The position numbers and the translations under genes were made by a program. Shown here piece by piece: positions 20,829 to 29,864 of a DNA stretch of 34,817 nt. Position 1 is the stretch's first letter. Each line of letters begins with the position of its first letter. The DNA is taken from the NCBI GenBank assembly GCA_034698045.1, contig JAQGAU010000199.1, forward strand, positions 1 through 34,817, in the 5' to 3' direction. Under the pieces are notes generated by a model. It had not been told where the DNA came from and did not search any database. It was given only the letters and a program-made list of their open reading frames with translations. Source of the DNA: Paramacrobiotus richtersi. Taxonomy: Eukaryota > Tardigrada > Eutardigrada > Parachela > Macrobiotidae.

Positions 20829-21633
20829 CTAGGTAAGTGCACTCGCTCTTTGCGGGCACTGGGGGACCGAAGCGAGCAGAAAGTTAATAGGACTTCTCTT
20901 TAAAGGACACTTAAAAAATATGGATATGTGGACGCTGGTCAGGAGTGCGTGTGTATACGTGTGTGTGTGGACACTGGTTCAGTGTAAGTACTGTTAACCT
21001 TTATCACATGTACACACTGAAGACCAGTAAAGGGCTCAAAACCATTAAACCACAAGGCTCATTCAAGCCAGCTCTGTCTTTCTATGTACGGTTGCCTTTT
21101 TGCTTTTGATCGCTCGGAGGCGGAGGACCGCGAAAGGGAAGTTTGGGTCAATAGCTAGCCCAGTCTAAGTTTTTACCTTAGACGGGACAGACAAAATATC
21201 TAGTTATGTGGAATATAGAGGACGCGCCATCAATTTTTGTTTTATGTTATTTCTTAATATTATTTATTTATTATAATATTTATTTCGCAGTACTACCGGT
21301 ACCGTGACCGAAAGGACAGACAAAATAGCCAGTTATGTGGAATATAGAGGACGCGCCATCTTTTTTTGTGTTTATATTATTATTTGTTTATTATTGATTA
21401 TTATTTATTTATTATAATATATTACTTCCGGTACCATGACAGACTGGACAGACAAAATAGATAGTTATGTGGAATATAGAGGACGCGCCATCTATTTTTG
21501 TGTTTATATAATTTATTTATTATTGATTGTTATTTATTTATTATAATATATTACTTCCGGTACCATGACCGACGGGACAGACAAAATCTTCATTTTCATT
21601 GAATATAGAGGACCTTCGCTTCGCTTCGGTCGA
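20829..21633 (+). mobile_element. repeat X, copy 2
   Basis: The head and the first one and a half tandem units appear identical to copy 1 over about 560 bases. Then the units differ (starts at about 21,187, 21,316, 21,448 and 21,577) and the end has an extra block, ATTTTCATTGAATATAGAGG, before the shared terminus TTCGCTTCGGTCGA. Unit number is one fewer than in copy 1. It lies immediately after the palindromic fragment at 20.7 kb. Confidence 0.75.
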
Positions 21634-21736
21634 AGATATTATTTTGGTTATCGAGAAAAACTTTTTCAAAGTATGATATGCATAAAAAATTTCAAATTCA
21701 ATATAAAATCACCAAAAATTACTATGGTAGTACTGG

Positions 21737-21908
21737 TACGAGGACAAAATTGTGCGGTGCCCCGTCTGAGTCACCACATGGTGCGATGTTCCACTCAGCC
21801 ATATAGCTAACAGCCTATGCTGTCTGTACCTGTGTATGCAGCGCAGCCGAGTGGAGCAGCGCACCATGCGGCGACTCATGTACGGCACCGCACAATTTTG
21901 TCCTCGTG
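21737..21908. mobile_element. 172-bp foldback/MITE-like element
   Basis: The left arm starts ACGAGGACAAAATTGTGCGG and extends through CACATGGTGCGATGTTCCAC; the right arm is its inverted copy ending GCACAATTTTGTCCTCGT. Arms are about 65 bases with scattered mismatches and the loop about 45. The GAGGAC..ATTGTG ends resemble the arm ends of the element at 20.75 kb. No clear target duplication. Confidence 0.65.
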
Positions 21909-22349
21909 CAGGCAGATCGTTTCTAAAACGGCTTTCCTGATTCTGATCCAGAACGAGATTTTTGCACTTTAAGTGCGCAAACAGTGAATTTTTGAATATT
22001 TTAAGTTTTAACTGCTCATAACGTTCGTTATTATTAACGGGTCCTGCTCATCTCGTGTCAGAACGTGACAAATTTTATACACTTTGTTTTGATACCTCAC
22101 AAGACAAGTTTTATGGAGTTTGAATAGCACAGTAGAGCTAAGACTTTTTGAATAGGGCGATACAAGGCACCTGTTTTTTTGCTGCCGTTGGGTGAAAGGG
22201 GCAGAGAGAGTATTGGTAATACAATAGAGCAATTATTTCTATACCGGATTCACGTAACCAGATAAGCGATAAGTGCGCGAGGTGAAAGATACAGTCGAAA
22301 TTCGGAACCCATCAAAACTGCTGCTTACATTACTGCCTTTTCCCTTAAC
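21909..22349. other. unassigned spacer
   Basis: AGAACGAGATTTTTGCAC near 21,950 resembles CAAAACGAGATTTTTGGTAC at 14,091 inside the Mutator-like element, hinting at more of that family. Nothing else is supported. Confidence 0.35.
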
Positions 22350-22466
22350 CGAAGCCGCTCGCTAGTAATTAAGAGAACAATAGTGCAGTGTTTCAATATC
22401 TTCATTGTTTATAGAGTAAACTGTGAAATTGTTCTCTTAATTACTAGCGAGCGGCTTCGCCTTAAG
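22343..22466. mobile_element. 110-bp MITE, copy 1, with near-perfect 7-bp TSD
   Basis: The element is 22,350-22,459. Its ends are CGAAGCCGCTCGCTAGTAAT and the exact inverse, and inverted arms of roughly 33 bases continue through TAAGAGAACAA. It is flanked by CCTTAAC (22,343-22,349) and CCTTAAG (22,460-22,466), one mismatch in seven. A second copy lies at 28.34 kb. The superfamily is uncertain: 7-8 bp duplications are known for P-like and hAT-like elements and 6-7 for Dada. Confidence 0.8.
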
Positions 22467-22710
22467 CAATCGGACGCTTAGATGTACTGAGCACAAGGGG
22501 TTCACTTGCAAAGTGTTTGAATGGATTTCTAACACGTACCATTGGCAAGTCTGATCATTAATTTCTTTTATACTGGAAACGAAAACATCCCAAACATCAT
22601 TGCATAAATTCAGTATGTGGAAGTAAATTTTTAAATCAAATTATAGAACTTCCGATTTTCTGCCAGGATTAATCAGATGGTTGGCCTGGATTTTCAGTAA
22701 CTGATCATAG

Positions 22711-22955
22711 TGTAAGAGAGGCGGTGCCAGTATGTACGGCTTTTCTCTTTCTTCACGGAATGTTTTCGTGTTGTGTGGGGATTTCCGCGTTTCCCTCCGG
22801 CTGTGTCTGTTCTGTGGCTATGAAAGCCGAGCGCATTGCATTGCGCTGGTTAGAGAACGATTTCTCGCAGACGCGAAATGGCATAACGCGTTTGTGTGTG
22901 TTTTCTACTTCCGGGTTTGATCCCGTTCGTGCATCGTCACCAATAAAGTGTCCTT
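22711..22955 (+). mobile_element. LTR-like repeat, copy A (solo or truncated fossil)
   Basis: It begins TGTAAGAGAGGCGG and runs to an AATAAAGTGTCCTTTAT block at about 22,942-22,958. It aligns with the repeat at 28,219-28,580 at very roughly 85-90% identity by eye, ignoring the MITE inserted there. A TG start, a TATA-like box in the other copy and a polyadenylation signal near the end fit an LTR. No internal retroelement sequence is attached here; LINE sequence follows directly. Old, inactive fossil. Confidence 0.5.
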
Positions 22956-22959
22956 TATC

Positions 22960-23973
22960 GCGGATGGTGAACAACTCGCCGAAAACTCGTGTAGTGTATT
23001 TCCCTCGATTTTCAAAAAAGCAGATGTGTACCTCTGCTGAAAGTTCCAAATGCAGCAAGAGTCGATGATTTCCTGCCAATTTTTTTACTGTGAAACCTAG
23101 CGAAAGTGTTCGCATGTTGCGTTCGAAACCAGCTGTTGGCCTCTATCCGAGAAAGGGATTTCCACTCTCCCGACATTCCGGATTCCGCAAGGGCTACTCA
23201 TGTGAGATTCTCCTCCTAAAGGCCACCGAAGCATGGAAGCGGACTATAGATGAAAATGCTGTTGCGGCCGTAGCAGTTCTGGACCACAAAAGAGCGTTCA
23301 ATTCAGTACCATGATCTGTTGATCGGAACACTTATGCAGTGCGGCAACAGCGGTAGTGCGTTACGATGGTTTCAATCCTGCCTTACCGATCGAAAGCAGC
23401 GTGTGAAGAGTGGTGCAAAAGTATCAGAGTGGCTGCCAGTGATATCGGGCATCCCACAAGGGACCGTTCTCGGCCCTGTACTGCTTACATTGTTTGTTAA
23501 CGATTTGCTACAGTTTTCAGACGGCAAATACGATAACGGATATGTTTGCCGACGACACGATTGTGTACACCACCGGTCCAACCAAAGCGGAAGCGGCTCA
23601 GAGACTGACCAGCGCACTGGAACCAGTATCACATTGGTTCGAGCAGAATTTTCCGGCACTAAATGCCAAAAAGTGCTCTGCAACGTTTGTGCGAGGCGAG
23701 CGAAAAGACAAAGCACCACCGAATCCCAGTGTTCTGGCCGCAGTCGACCTCGAAATTAAAGAGACGATAACATATTTGGGCGTTGAAGTGGAGCAACATT
23801 TGGAATGGGTGAAGCAGTTCCAGAAAGCCAGGCGAAACGTTAATTGCGGAAGCGAGCAGCGAAGCGAGCACGTGAAGCGAGCACAGTCCGGCCGCAGCCG
23901 TTCCCAGCGTTCCATAGAGACAGGCATGAGCCGCGAGGCTCAGCAAACAGCGCCGATTTTACGCTCTAGTTGA
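22960..23973 (+). mobile_element. second LINE fragment, reverse transcriptase region, dead
   Basis: The left part (about 22,960-23,068, frame of NNSPKTRVVYFPRFSKK) resembles the segment before the RT fingers. Frame 23,090-23,314 has SGFRKGYSCEILLLKATEAW and VAVLDHKRAFNSV (motif A, catalytic Asp kept). Frame 23,319-23,550 has ALRWFQSCLTDRKQRVKSG and motif B GIPQGTVLGPVLLTLFVNDL. Frame 23,494-23,973 has motif C MFADDTIVYTTG and ITYLGVEVEQHLEW. There are at least three frame changes or stops, so it is a pseudogene. The motif style (PQGTVLGP, FADDT) differs from the LINE at 9 kb and fits the Jockey/CR1/L2 group. Its end merges into a GAAGCGAGC-rich patch (23,848-23,900). Confidence 0.85.
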
Positions 23974-24000
23974 CTGTTTACTTTATCTGTGCCACACTGC

Positions 24001-24240
24001 GTGTGGCACAGTGGTTAGCCGTATCGCCAACAACCGAGAGGACCGTGGATCGATTCCCCCTCTCGACGAAAGCGCAAAACAGCAAAAAGCGCCCAGCAAC
24101 TAGTTAACCACGAGCCAGCACGTAGTGGGGCACAGTCAGCATCAGCACTGGCCGCACTCAGTGGCGTGTGCGTTTCCTCGACGCCTTGGCCAACACGGAT
24201 CACATGTGGATCATCTCGGCATTCGGATCGAACCACTAAC
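24001..24240 (+). mobile_element. tRNA-derived SINE-like segment
   Basis: A Pol III A box, TGGCACAGTGG followed by TTAGC (24,004-24,019), and a B box, GGATCGATTCC (24,047-24,057), lie 43 bases apart, the spacing found inside tRNA genes. The anticodon arm does not fold cleanly and the acceptor stem is not convincing, so this is a SINE head rather than a working tRNA. The body to about 24,240 includes a minus-strand perfect B-box word, GGTTCGATCC (24,234-24,225). The 3' end is not defined. Confidence 0.5.
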
Positions 24241-24414
24241 TCCAAAAGTCATCATCGTCTCACTGGGTACCGACCACGTGGAGGCTTAAGCACAACGATA
24301 TGTTGTCTAAAATGACTTTTTGCTTTATGCGCACTTTGCCTCTGCAATAGTGATTCGAGTCTGCTAGCGATTTTGTGATGTCTCTCAGTCTGTCGCTATA
24401 AGTGGTATCTCCCT

Positions 24415-24705
24415 TGCCATCTGCTTCCGGCCAGGTGGTCGGTACTGCATCCATGAATCCCGTTTTGATTGTTGCTGTTAGTTCGTTCTGTTTCCGGTCA
24501 GACAGTCGGTGCCGCATCCAAGTATTCCGTTTTAAATATTACTGTTAGTCCGTTCTGTTTCCGGTCAGGTAGTCGGTACCGCATCCAAGAGTCCCGTTTT
24601 GAACATTCCTGTTAGTTAGTTCGTTCTGCTTCCTGTCAGATGGTCGGTACTGCATCTTTGAATCCCGTTTTGACTTTTACTGTTAGTTCGTTCTGCTGTT
24701 CTGGT
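24415..24705. repeat. 67-bp tandem repeat, four copies
   Basis: Units built on CTGYTTCCGGTCAGRYRGTCGG, then a GCATCC.A..TCCCGTTTT block and TTACTGTTAGTTCGTT, start at about 24,425, 24,492, 24,559 and 24,630. Spacing is 67, 67 and 71 bases, the last longer because of an added GTTA. A fifth unit is begun and lost at about 24,690. Confidence 0.85.
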
Positions 24706-25230
24706 TTTTTTACGAATTTGTGACAGCATTTTTTGCATGTGTCACTGCATAAATAGTCATCACCGGATCGATCAAAGATTCAGAGATGAATCACTGTAGT
24801 TTAACAACGTAACTGGTAGTGATGGTAGTATATCTTCGCTGGTTGTGATTTTTTTTAGTGTGATGGGCGTCACGGTCGTTTTTTGGAAGTTGGAGTTTTT
24901 AGGCGTTTTTGTTTAAACGTTGGGATACCGAAAACGTTCTCCCTTTTGCCATTTGAAATGTCGAAAGATGGTGAATGTCGGTTACTGGATAGTAAATTAC
25001 TTACAATGTATAGTTTATCTAATTATATCTAATTAGTATAGTATATCAGCTAATTATCTAATTTTCCTCCAAGCAACGGTTCACGGTTTCGTTTATCCTT
25101 GACAGTAACCTTTGCAATAAGAGTTACCACTCCGCGCGAATCCGCGATTCGAAAGGGTGCGTACTGTGCCGGATCAGGATTTTTTTGAACAAAAAGATCA
25201 TGTGACCCCGTTTTCGACTATGGCCGACCT
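24706..25230. other. unassigned spacer
   Basis: AT-rich with TAATTATATCTAATTA-type words at 25,018-25,065. No supported gene. Confidence 0.4.
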
Positions 25231-25356
25231 AGTGGTGTTGTAAGTTTTTCGTGATTTGATTTGGTTGTTTGGGTTTTTCGACCCTGGGGTTCTAGTGATG
25301 TTGTAAGTTTTTCGTGATTTGATTTGGTTGTTTGGGTTTTTTGCTCCTGGGGTTCG
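25231..25356. repeat. 63-bp tandem repeat, two copies
   Basis: GTTGTAAGTTTTTCGTGATT opens each unit, with TAAGTTTTTC at 25,241 and 25,304, exactly 63 bases apart. Both units continue through GATTTGGTTGTTTGGGTTTT to CCTGGGGTTC. Since 63 is a multiple of three, a repetitive open frame appears on the minus strand; I regard it as an artefact. Confidence 0.85.
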
Positions 25357-25732
25357 TATTATAGACCTTCGATTGATACACAAGGGTTGGATTACCAGTT
25401 TTATTGTCAGTGGAGTAACCAATGTGACTGGCGTGGTTTAATAAGCTTCTCAAATTACAGTTTTTAAGCAGACAGAGAGTTCTAAGTCTTACATACGAAT
25501 ATTCATATTAAAGGTTATAAACCTGAACTACGTTCTAAAATTACAGTGTATTAGAGTTCGATGTTTATGAACATAACTTCATAAGTAGCGACTATTGCAT
25601 ACGCATCCGGAATGCATATACGGAATAAGTAAAACATCAGTACCTATTCTACCTTTCGAAAGCAAAAGATTTAGATTTTCCAGATTTTGGCTGTTTCTGC
25701 ATATATGACGAAACAACTACTGTACGCGATCG
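25357..25732. other. unassigned spacer
   Basis: Nothing supported apart from AT-rich sequence before the possible exon at 25,733. Confidence 0.4.
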
Positions 25733-25879
25733 ATGAAATCGCACGCAGAGTGGTATATCCGACAACACGCGCGTCGAATATTCCTACTTTGCCTACACGC
25801 ACTCATCACACTGCCAATCCTCGGTAGGGTGTTGTACGCGGTAGTACGGGTTTTCGTGGCATTTCATCGATCGAGTACA
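25733..25879 (+). CDS. possible first exon with membrane segment
   Basis: ATG at 25,733 starts MKSHAEWYIRQHARR, followed by a hydrophobic stretch (IFLLCLHALITLPILG, then RVLYAVVRVFVAF). The frame reaches a strong donor, ACA|GTAAGTAA, at 25,880. It could be a signal-anchor exon of a gene interrupted downstream by repeats, but I could not find the next exon. A second frame from an ATG at 25,707 (MTKQLLYAIDEIARR) overlaps it and is an equal rival for its first half. Confidence 0.28.
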
Positions 25880-26088
25880 GTAAGTAACACAACCCGTATG
25901 CTTCTGATTTCTGATCTCTTTTCAACAAATTACTGCAAATTAGCAACCTACAATAGTAAGCAGTGCACATCCACGACAATCGCACATCAAAACTTTTAAT
26001 TTCAAACCATGTCGCAAATCTAAAATTTAAAAACTCGAACCTTTCAAACACGAATGGGTTGCGCGCCAGTGCGACCCAACACTTGTTA

Positions 26089-26684
26089 TCGACCGAAGCG
26101 AAGCGAAGTTCCTCTATATTCAATGAAAATGGAGATTTTGTCTGTCCCGTCGGTCATGGTACCGGAAGTAATATATTATAATAAATAAATAATAATCAAT
26201 AAATAAATAAATAATATAAACACAAAAATAGATGGCGCGTCCTCTATATTCCACATAACTGGCTATTTTGTCTGTCCCGTCGGTCACGGTACCGGAAGTA
26301 ATATATTATAATAAATAAATAATAATCAATAAATAAATAAATTATATAAACACAAAAGTAGATGGCGCGTCCTCTATATTCCACATAACTGGCTATTTGT
26401 GTCTGTCCCTTCGGTCACGGTACCGGAAGTACTGCGAAATAAATATTATAATAAATAAATAATATTAAAAAATAACATAAAACAAAAATTGATGGCGCGT
26501 CCTCTATAAGTATTCCACATAACTAGATATTTTGTCTGTCCCGTCTAAGGTAAAAATTTAGACTGGGCTAGCTATTGACCCAAACTTCCCTTTCGCGGTC
26601 CTCCGCCTCCAAGCGATCAAAAGCAAAAAGGCAACCGTACATAGAAAGACAGTGCTGGCTTGAATGAGCCTTGCGGTTTAATGG
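26089..26684 (-). mobile_element. repeat X, copy 3 (head truncated)
   Basis: On the minus strand it ends with the same TTCGCTTCGCTTCGGTCGA terminus, carries three to four units of about 130 bases and part of the head, up to the point equal to about 18,270 in copy 1. The first roughly 220 bases of the head are missing, and the break abuts LINE 3' sequence at 26,685. Terminal block ATTTTCATTGAATATAGAGG is shared with copy 2. Confidence 0.75.
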
Positions 26685-26686
26685 TC

Positions 26687-27217
26687 GGCGGCGTCTTTGA
26701 GAGAGCGGGAAAAGCTGAAGAACCGCCAGGATGCGGCCTGTAGAGCCATCACCGACTACAGGATTCGAGTAACACGGTACTAACAGCGGAACTGTACCGA
26801 CAGCTAGGTGTGACACCAGTATTCCACCGATGGAAGGAAAAGGAAGCTGTATGGCTCTATAAGATCTGGAACCGGAAGTGCTTCAACGCATCAAATTACT
26901 TGGAACAGCTCAAGCTGATTCCATTCAAGGATACCAACACATCGTACGAAATCCGCAGAAGCAGCGAATTGACGTTACTGCGAAACAGAGCATCGAAAAG
27001 ACAACCCTGGCGATGAAGATAAAGGACCTCTTTGCCAACATCATGAAATGGTCTGAAAATGTTTTGTAGTGTGGCACGGTTAGAGCATTCTTATCTCTTG
27101 TCGAGTCCAATCATCTTTTTTTCTCGTTAAAATGGTTCTTCTGTTCTACGTTTTCTTTGGTGACCAGACTACGAGTGCCACGGGTTTGTCTGGTCTTGAG
27201 TAAACAAACAAACAAAC
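26687..27217 (+). mobile_element. LINE 3' end with (AAAC)n tail
   Basis: The coding part reads REKLKNRQDAACRAITDYR, then in another frame LTAELYRQLGVTPVFHRWKE, LYKIWNRKCFNASNYLEQL and YEIRRSSELTLLRNRASKRQ to a stop at 27,014-27,016. This is the layout of the C-terminus of CR1/Jockey-type polyproteins (a KL.NR.AAR.IT block, then a YKI block, then Y.IRSS). At least one frameshift lies between the first two parts, near 26,785. The 3' UTR ends GAGTAAACAAACAAACAAAC at about 27,198-27,217. 5'-truncated, dead copy. Confidence 0.75.
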
Positions 27218-27219
27218 AT

Positions 27220-28218
27220 TGCCCGTGGAACTCAGAACGACCCAGTGAGGGCTTACCGATCCAGCCGATGAAGAATCCCGTCCATTGGAGGAACGAGGCT
27301 GCAGCCAAAGCGTGCCACTCCATGCCCATGAAGAAGGGCTTAATATTCTCTACCCATTAGGGCATCGAGCTGAATCCCATTCCGGTCAAGAAACTCGTCA
27401 TTGAAAGCGCAGAGGAATCATCCCCACCCCGAGAAGCCGGACGGAGAAAGAGCCAGAAAGAAAAATGATAAAAACGACCAAGAATTCTTTTTTTTCAGGG
27501 TACTGCCAGGGTGGGCCACCTTATCCTTCGCTTCAAACCCCTGCACAAAAACTGGCCACCCTTGACCTTTCCTGCACAAGGAAAAGGCCCGCAATGCAGT
27601 GCCTTCTACACAGAATCGACAATGACCTGAGTGTCCTCAACTACAGCGTCATCTGTCCTGAACCATGGCGCCCCCTGCGAACACCAGCAAAGGAACAACA
27701 AACATTCCCAATCCCGGAACCGTCGGTGCTGTGTAAATCCCCGAACCGCTCACGGATGAGGAGAAAAACGCTCAAACCTTGAGGCCCGTGGATGACACTT
27801 GTTCCCCATCAAGGAGTCCTTCATGACCCAATGGAACCTGCCCAGATCGACAAGTCCTACCCACCCCTTGGATTCCTGGATTGTTACGCCACGGTATAGA
27901 TGCCAACGGTTCTCTAAACGGTTCTGGTTCTCAGTCCTCTCCGGAATGGAACTGGAACCGACATACCGGTTCCGTATCAGAACCGGTTCCCACCGGTTCG
28001 GTTCCGACATGGAACTGCCCTATTATTTTGGTCGGTTCCGGTTCCAGAACCGGTGTTTTTGTGAGAACCGGAACCAATGGTTCTCTCCGGATCGGTTCTA
28101 CGGTTCCGAAATCATGGAACCATAGAGAACCGAACCGATGGTTCCGGTTCTCTAATCGGTTCGGTTCGGTTAACGGCAACTATACGCCACGGCGTAGGTG
28201 CCTTACACAGAGGGGGGA
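27220..28218 (+). mobile_element. decayed internal region of an LTR-type element (tentative)
   Basis: This interval lies between a LINE tail and the LTR-like repeat at 28,219. Several broken coding-like stretches occur, for example IPEPLTDEEKNAQTL near 27,738. Directly before the LTR-like repeat is a purine run, AGAGGGGGGAT (28,209-28,219), placed like a polypurine tract. Family cannot be told. It is an old, broken fossil. Confidence 0.35.
27905..28183. repeat. GGTTCC/GGAACC-rich island
   Basis: GGTTC or GAACC words in both orientations recur more than 25 times in 280 bases (for example AGAACCGGTTCCCACCGGTT). The island is bounded by an imperfect 19-base direct repeat, ACGCCACGGTATAGATGCC at 27,886 and ACGCCACGGCGTAGGTGCC at 28,184 (16/19). 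The mixed orientations allow extensive self-pairing. A 170-codon open frame across it is an artefact of the repeats. Confidence 0.75.
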
Positions 28219-28590
28219 TGTGAGAGTGGCGGTACCAGTACGTACGGCTTTTCTCTCTCTTCACGGAATGTCTCCGTGTAGTGTGCGGATTTCCCCGTTC
28301 TCTCTCGGCTGTGTCTGTTCTGCGGCTATAAAAGCCGAGCCGAACCGCTCGCTAGTAATTAAGAGAACAATTGCTGTTGTTTCTATATCCTAACAGATAT
28401 AGAGTAAACAATGCAGTTGTTCTCTTACTTACTAGCGAGCGGCTTCGGCCGAGCGCATTGCACGGCGCTGGTTAGAGAGCGATTTCTCGTAGACACAAAA
28501 TGGCATAACTGCCATTTCCGGTTTTTTGTGTGTTTTCTATTAATTCCGGGTTTGATCCCGTTCGTGTATCGTCATCAATAAAGTGTTCTT
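28219..28590 (+). mobile_element. LTR-like repeat, copy B (fossil), interrupted by a MITE
   Basis: It begins TGTGAGAGTGGCGG after a purine run, has a TATA box CTATAAAAGCC (28,325-28,335) and an AATAAAGTG polyadenylation block (28,577-28,585). It aligns to copy A at 22,711. A 108-bp MITE sits inside it at 28,340-28,447. The exact right end is uncertain (28,590-28,625). An old LTR copy without a partner at the expected distance. Confidence 0.5.
28333..28454. mobile_element. 108-bp MITE, copy 2, with perfect 7-bp TSD
   Basis: The element is 28,340-28,447, with ends CGAACCGCTCGCTAGTAATT and its inverse, flanked by GCCGAGC at 28,333-28,339 and 28,448-28,454. The uninterrupted homologue at about 22,825-22,840 reads AAAGCCGAGCGCATTGC with a single GCCGAGC, so the duplication arose on insertion. 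Same family as 22,350-22,459. Confidence 0.88.
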
Positions 28591-28625
28591 TATTGGCTCC
28601 TGTCTCGGTCTTCCTAATAATAGCA

Positions 28626-29281
28626 TATCATCCCTGTCTGATATCGTCATTCGAATTACGCGATTTTTTTGCACGAGATATCCGAAGATGAGGCTTCGCT
28701 GCTGTAATAAATTTCTGGAAATTAAGTGCCGTCCCGAACTACACGTGTGAAGCAAATTAGATGAGCGGTAAAACATCAACAAAAAAGGTTGGCGAATGGG
28801 AAAAACAGCATTCATTCAGTGCTTTAGCTTATGACAAAATTAATCCGCTTTATAATAATGGAATTAGCAGCACACTAATAGTAACACACCTGTTGTTTTT
28901 TTTATCTGTTTTATTCATTCTTAATTAGTCTTATTTAAGTAGGTTTAAACCATACTAGAAGTATTTCTACCTTTCTGGATAACACTCATGCACATAATAT
29001 AATATGTAACTAATGATAGATTCTACATAATATTATGGGAACACAACAACACACACCGCCAGTTGATTTTTGGGAGCGATATCCATGGAAATCAAGAAAC
29101 TGAAATTTAGGATCAAAAAAAGTACGGAGCCAGATCGTAATAATGGTGTGACATGTTGAATAGCACAGTGCAAACTATAAAAACGGAAAGTATGAGATCA
29201 CCCACAGCTGCAAGTGTTCGTATATTTGCAATGATAGTGCACATTTATAGGCACACCCGAAACACCGAAACAGCAAAGCTG
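28626..29281. other. unassigned spacer
   Basis: AT-rich, with no supported exon or repeat. A minus frame at 28,540-28,815 runs out of the LTR-like repeat and is rejected. Confidence 0.4.
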
Positions 29282-29596
29282 TCAGCGTGCTATTTTTTCT
29301 GTGCTTGATGGTTTTGTTAGTTCTTTTTGATTATTTTGGTTCTTCATCTTGATAAATAAAGGACCATTTTCTGTACTTACTACAATAGCTGGATGGAGAA
29401 TAAAGTATACGGTGCAAACAAATGACCTGATTTTTCTGTCTGTTGTCTCTATCGTAAGTGATGTGCATTCAAACAGTTTGGAACAATACACTCGCAAGGG
29501 CCCGTGTGCATTCTCAATCGGTGCAACTCTATACGCACCCTCTTTTATCGATTCTAACCGCGCGCTCAAAAAATCCGCAGTGAGACTTTGAGACAT
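29282..29596 (-). CDS. possible coding exon, 104-codon frame
   Basis: ATG at 29,596 begins MSQSLTADFLSARLESIKEG and the frame stays open to a stop at 29,282. A strong donor, GTA|GTAAGTAC, at 29,380 would end a phase-0 first exon at 29,381 (72 codons). An AT-rich CTATTTTAAG box lies about 20-30 bases upstream of the ATG. Composition is protein-like but I recognise no family. The plus strand is open over almost the same interval, which lowers confidence. Confidence 0.33.
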   Translation of the reverse strand: MSQSLTADFLSARLESIKEGAYRVAPIENAHGPLRVYCSKLFECTSLTIETTDRKIRSFVCTVYFILHPAIVVSTENGPLFIKMKNQNNQKELTKPSSTEKIAR

Positions 29597-29864
29597 ACTG
29601 ACACTACAGCTTAAAATAGCCGTTTCGAGTGATACGCAACTAAACTACCAATGCGGGACAACCATGAATGCTATGCGGAAGCGGTGTGATTTATAGAAGA
29701 ACCCAACCATGATCGGGATAAGTCAACCAAATTATGATAGTCAATGATTACACCAAGAGAACCACTTATGGATGCAAAGCTGTGTAACTGCCTATAAAAA
29801 CAAGCGGAAAAACGAAGCACTTCATGTTTTCGGAAACTTATTCCAATCAATGTCCTTATTTCTG

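Noticed and set aside
20499-20903. 134-codon open frame on the plus strand
   Set aside because: It crosses a palindrome and enters the head of repeat X, so it joins unrelated sequences.
22753-23115. 120-codon minus-strand frame
   Set aside because: It overlaps the LTR-like repeat and the start of the LINE fragment, and has no motifs of its own.
23372-23946. Three long minus-strand frames
   Set aside because: They are antisense shadows of the LINE reverse transcriptase, whose motifs are on the plus strand.
24001-24075. A functional tRNA gene
   Set aside because: A and B boxes and spacing fit, but acceptor and anticodon stems do not pair convincingly, so I call it SINE-like.
25198-25422. Minus-strand frame with a 21-residue repeat (KNPNNQIKSRKTYN)
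   Set aside because: It arises because the 63-bp tandem unit is a multiple of three; there is no start context or conservation to test.
27111-27329. Minus-strand frame with a hydrophobic segment (FLQWTGFFIGWIG)
   Set aside because: It spans the LINE 3' tail including the (AAAC)n run, so it is not a gene.
27881-28393. 170-codon open frame on the plus strand
   Set aside because: It runs through the GGTTCC island into the LTR-like repeat; its residues follow the repeated word and no domain is visible.
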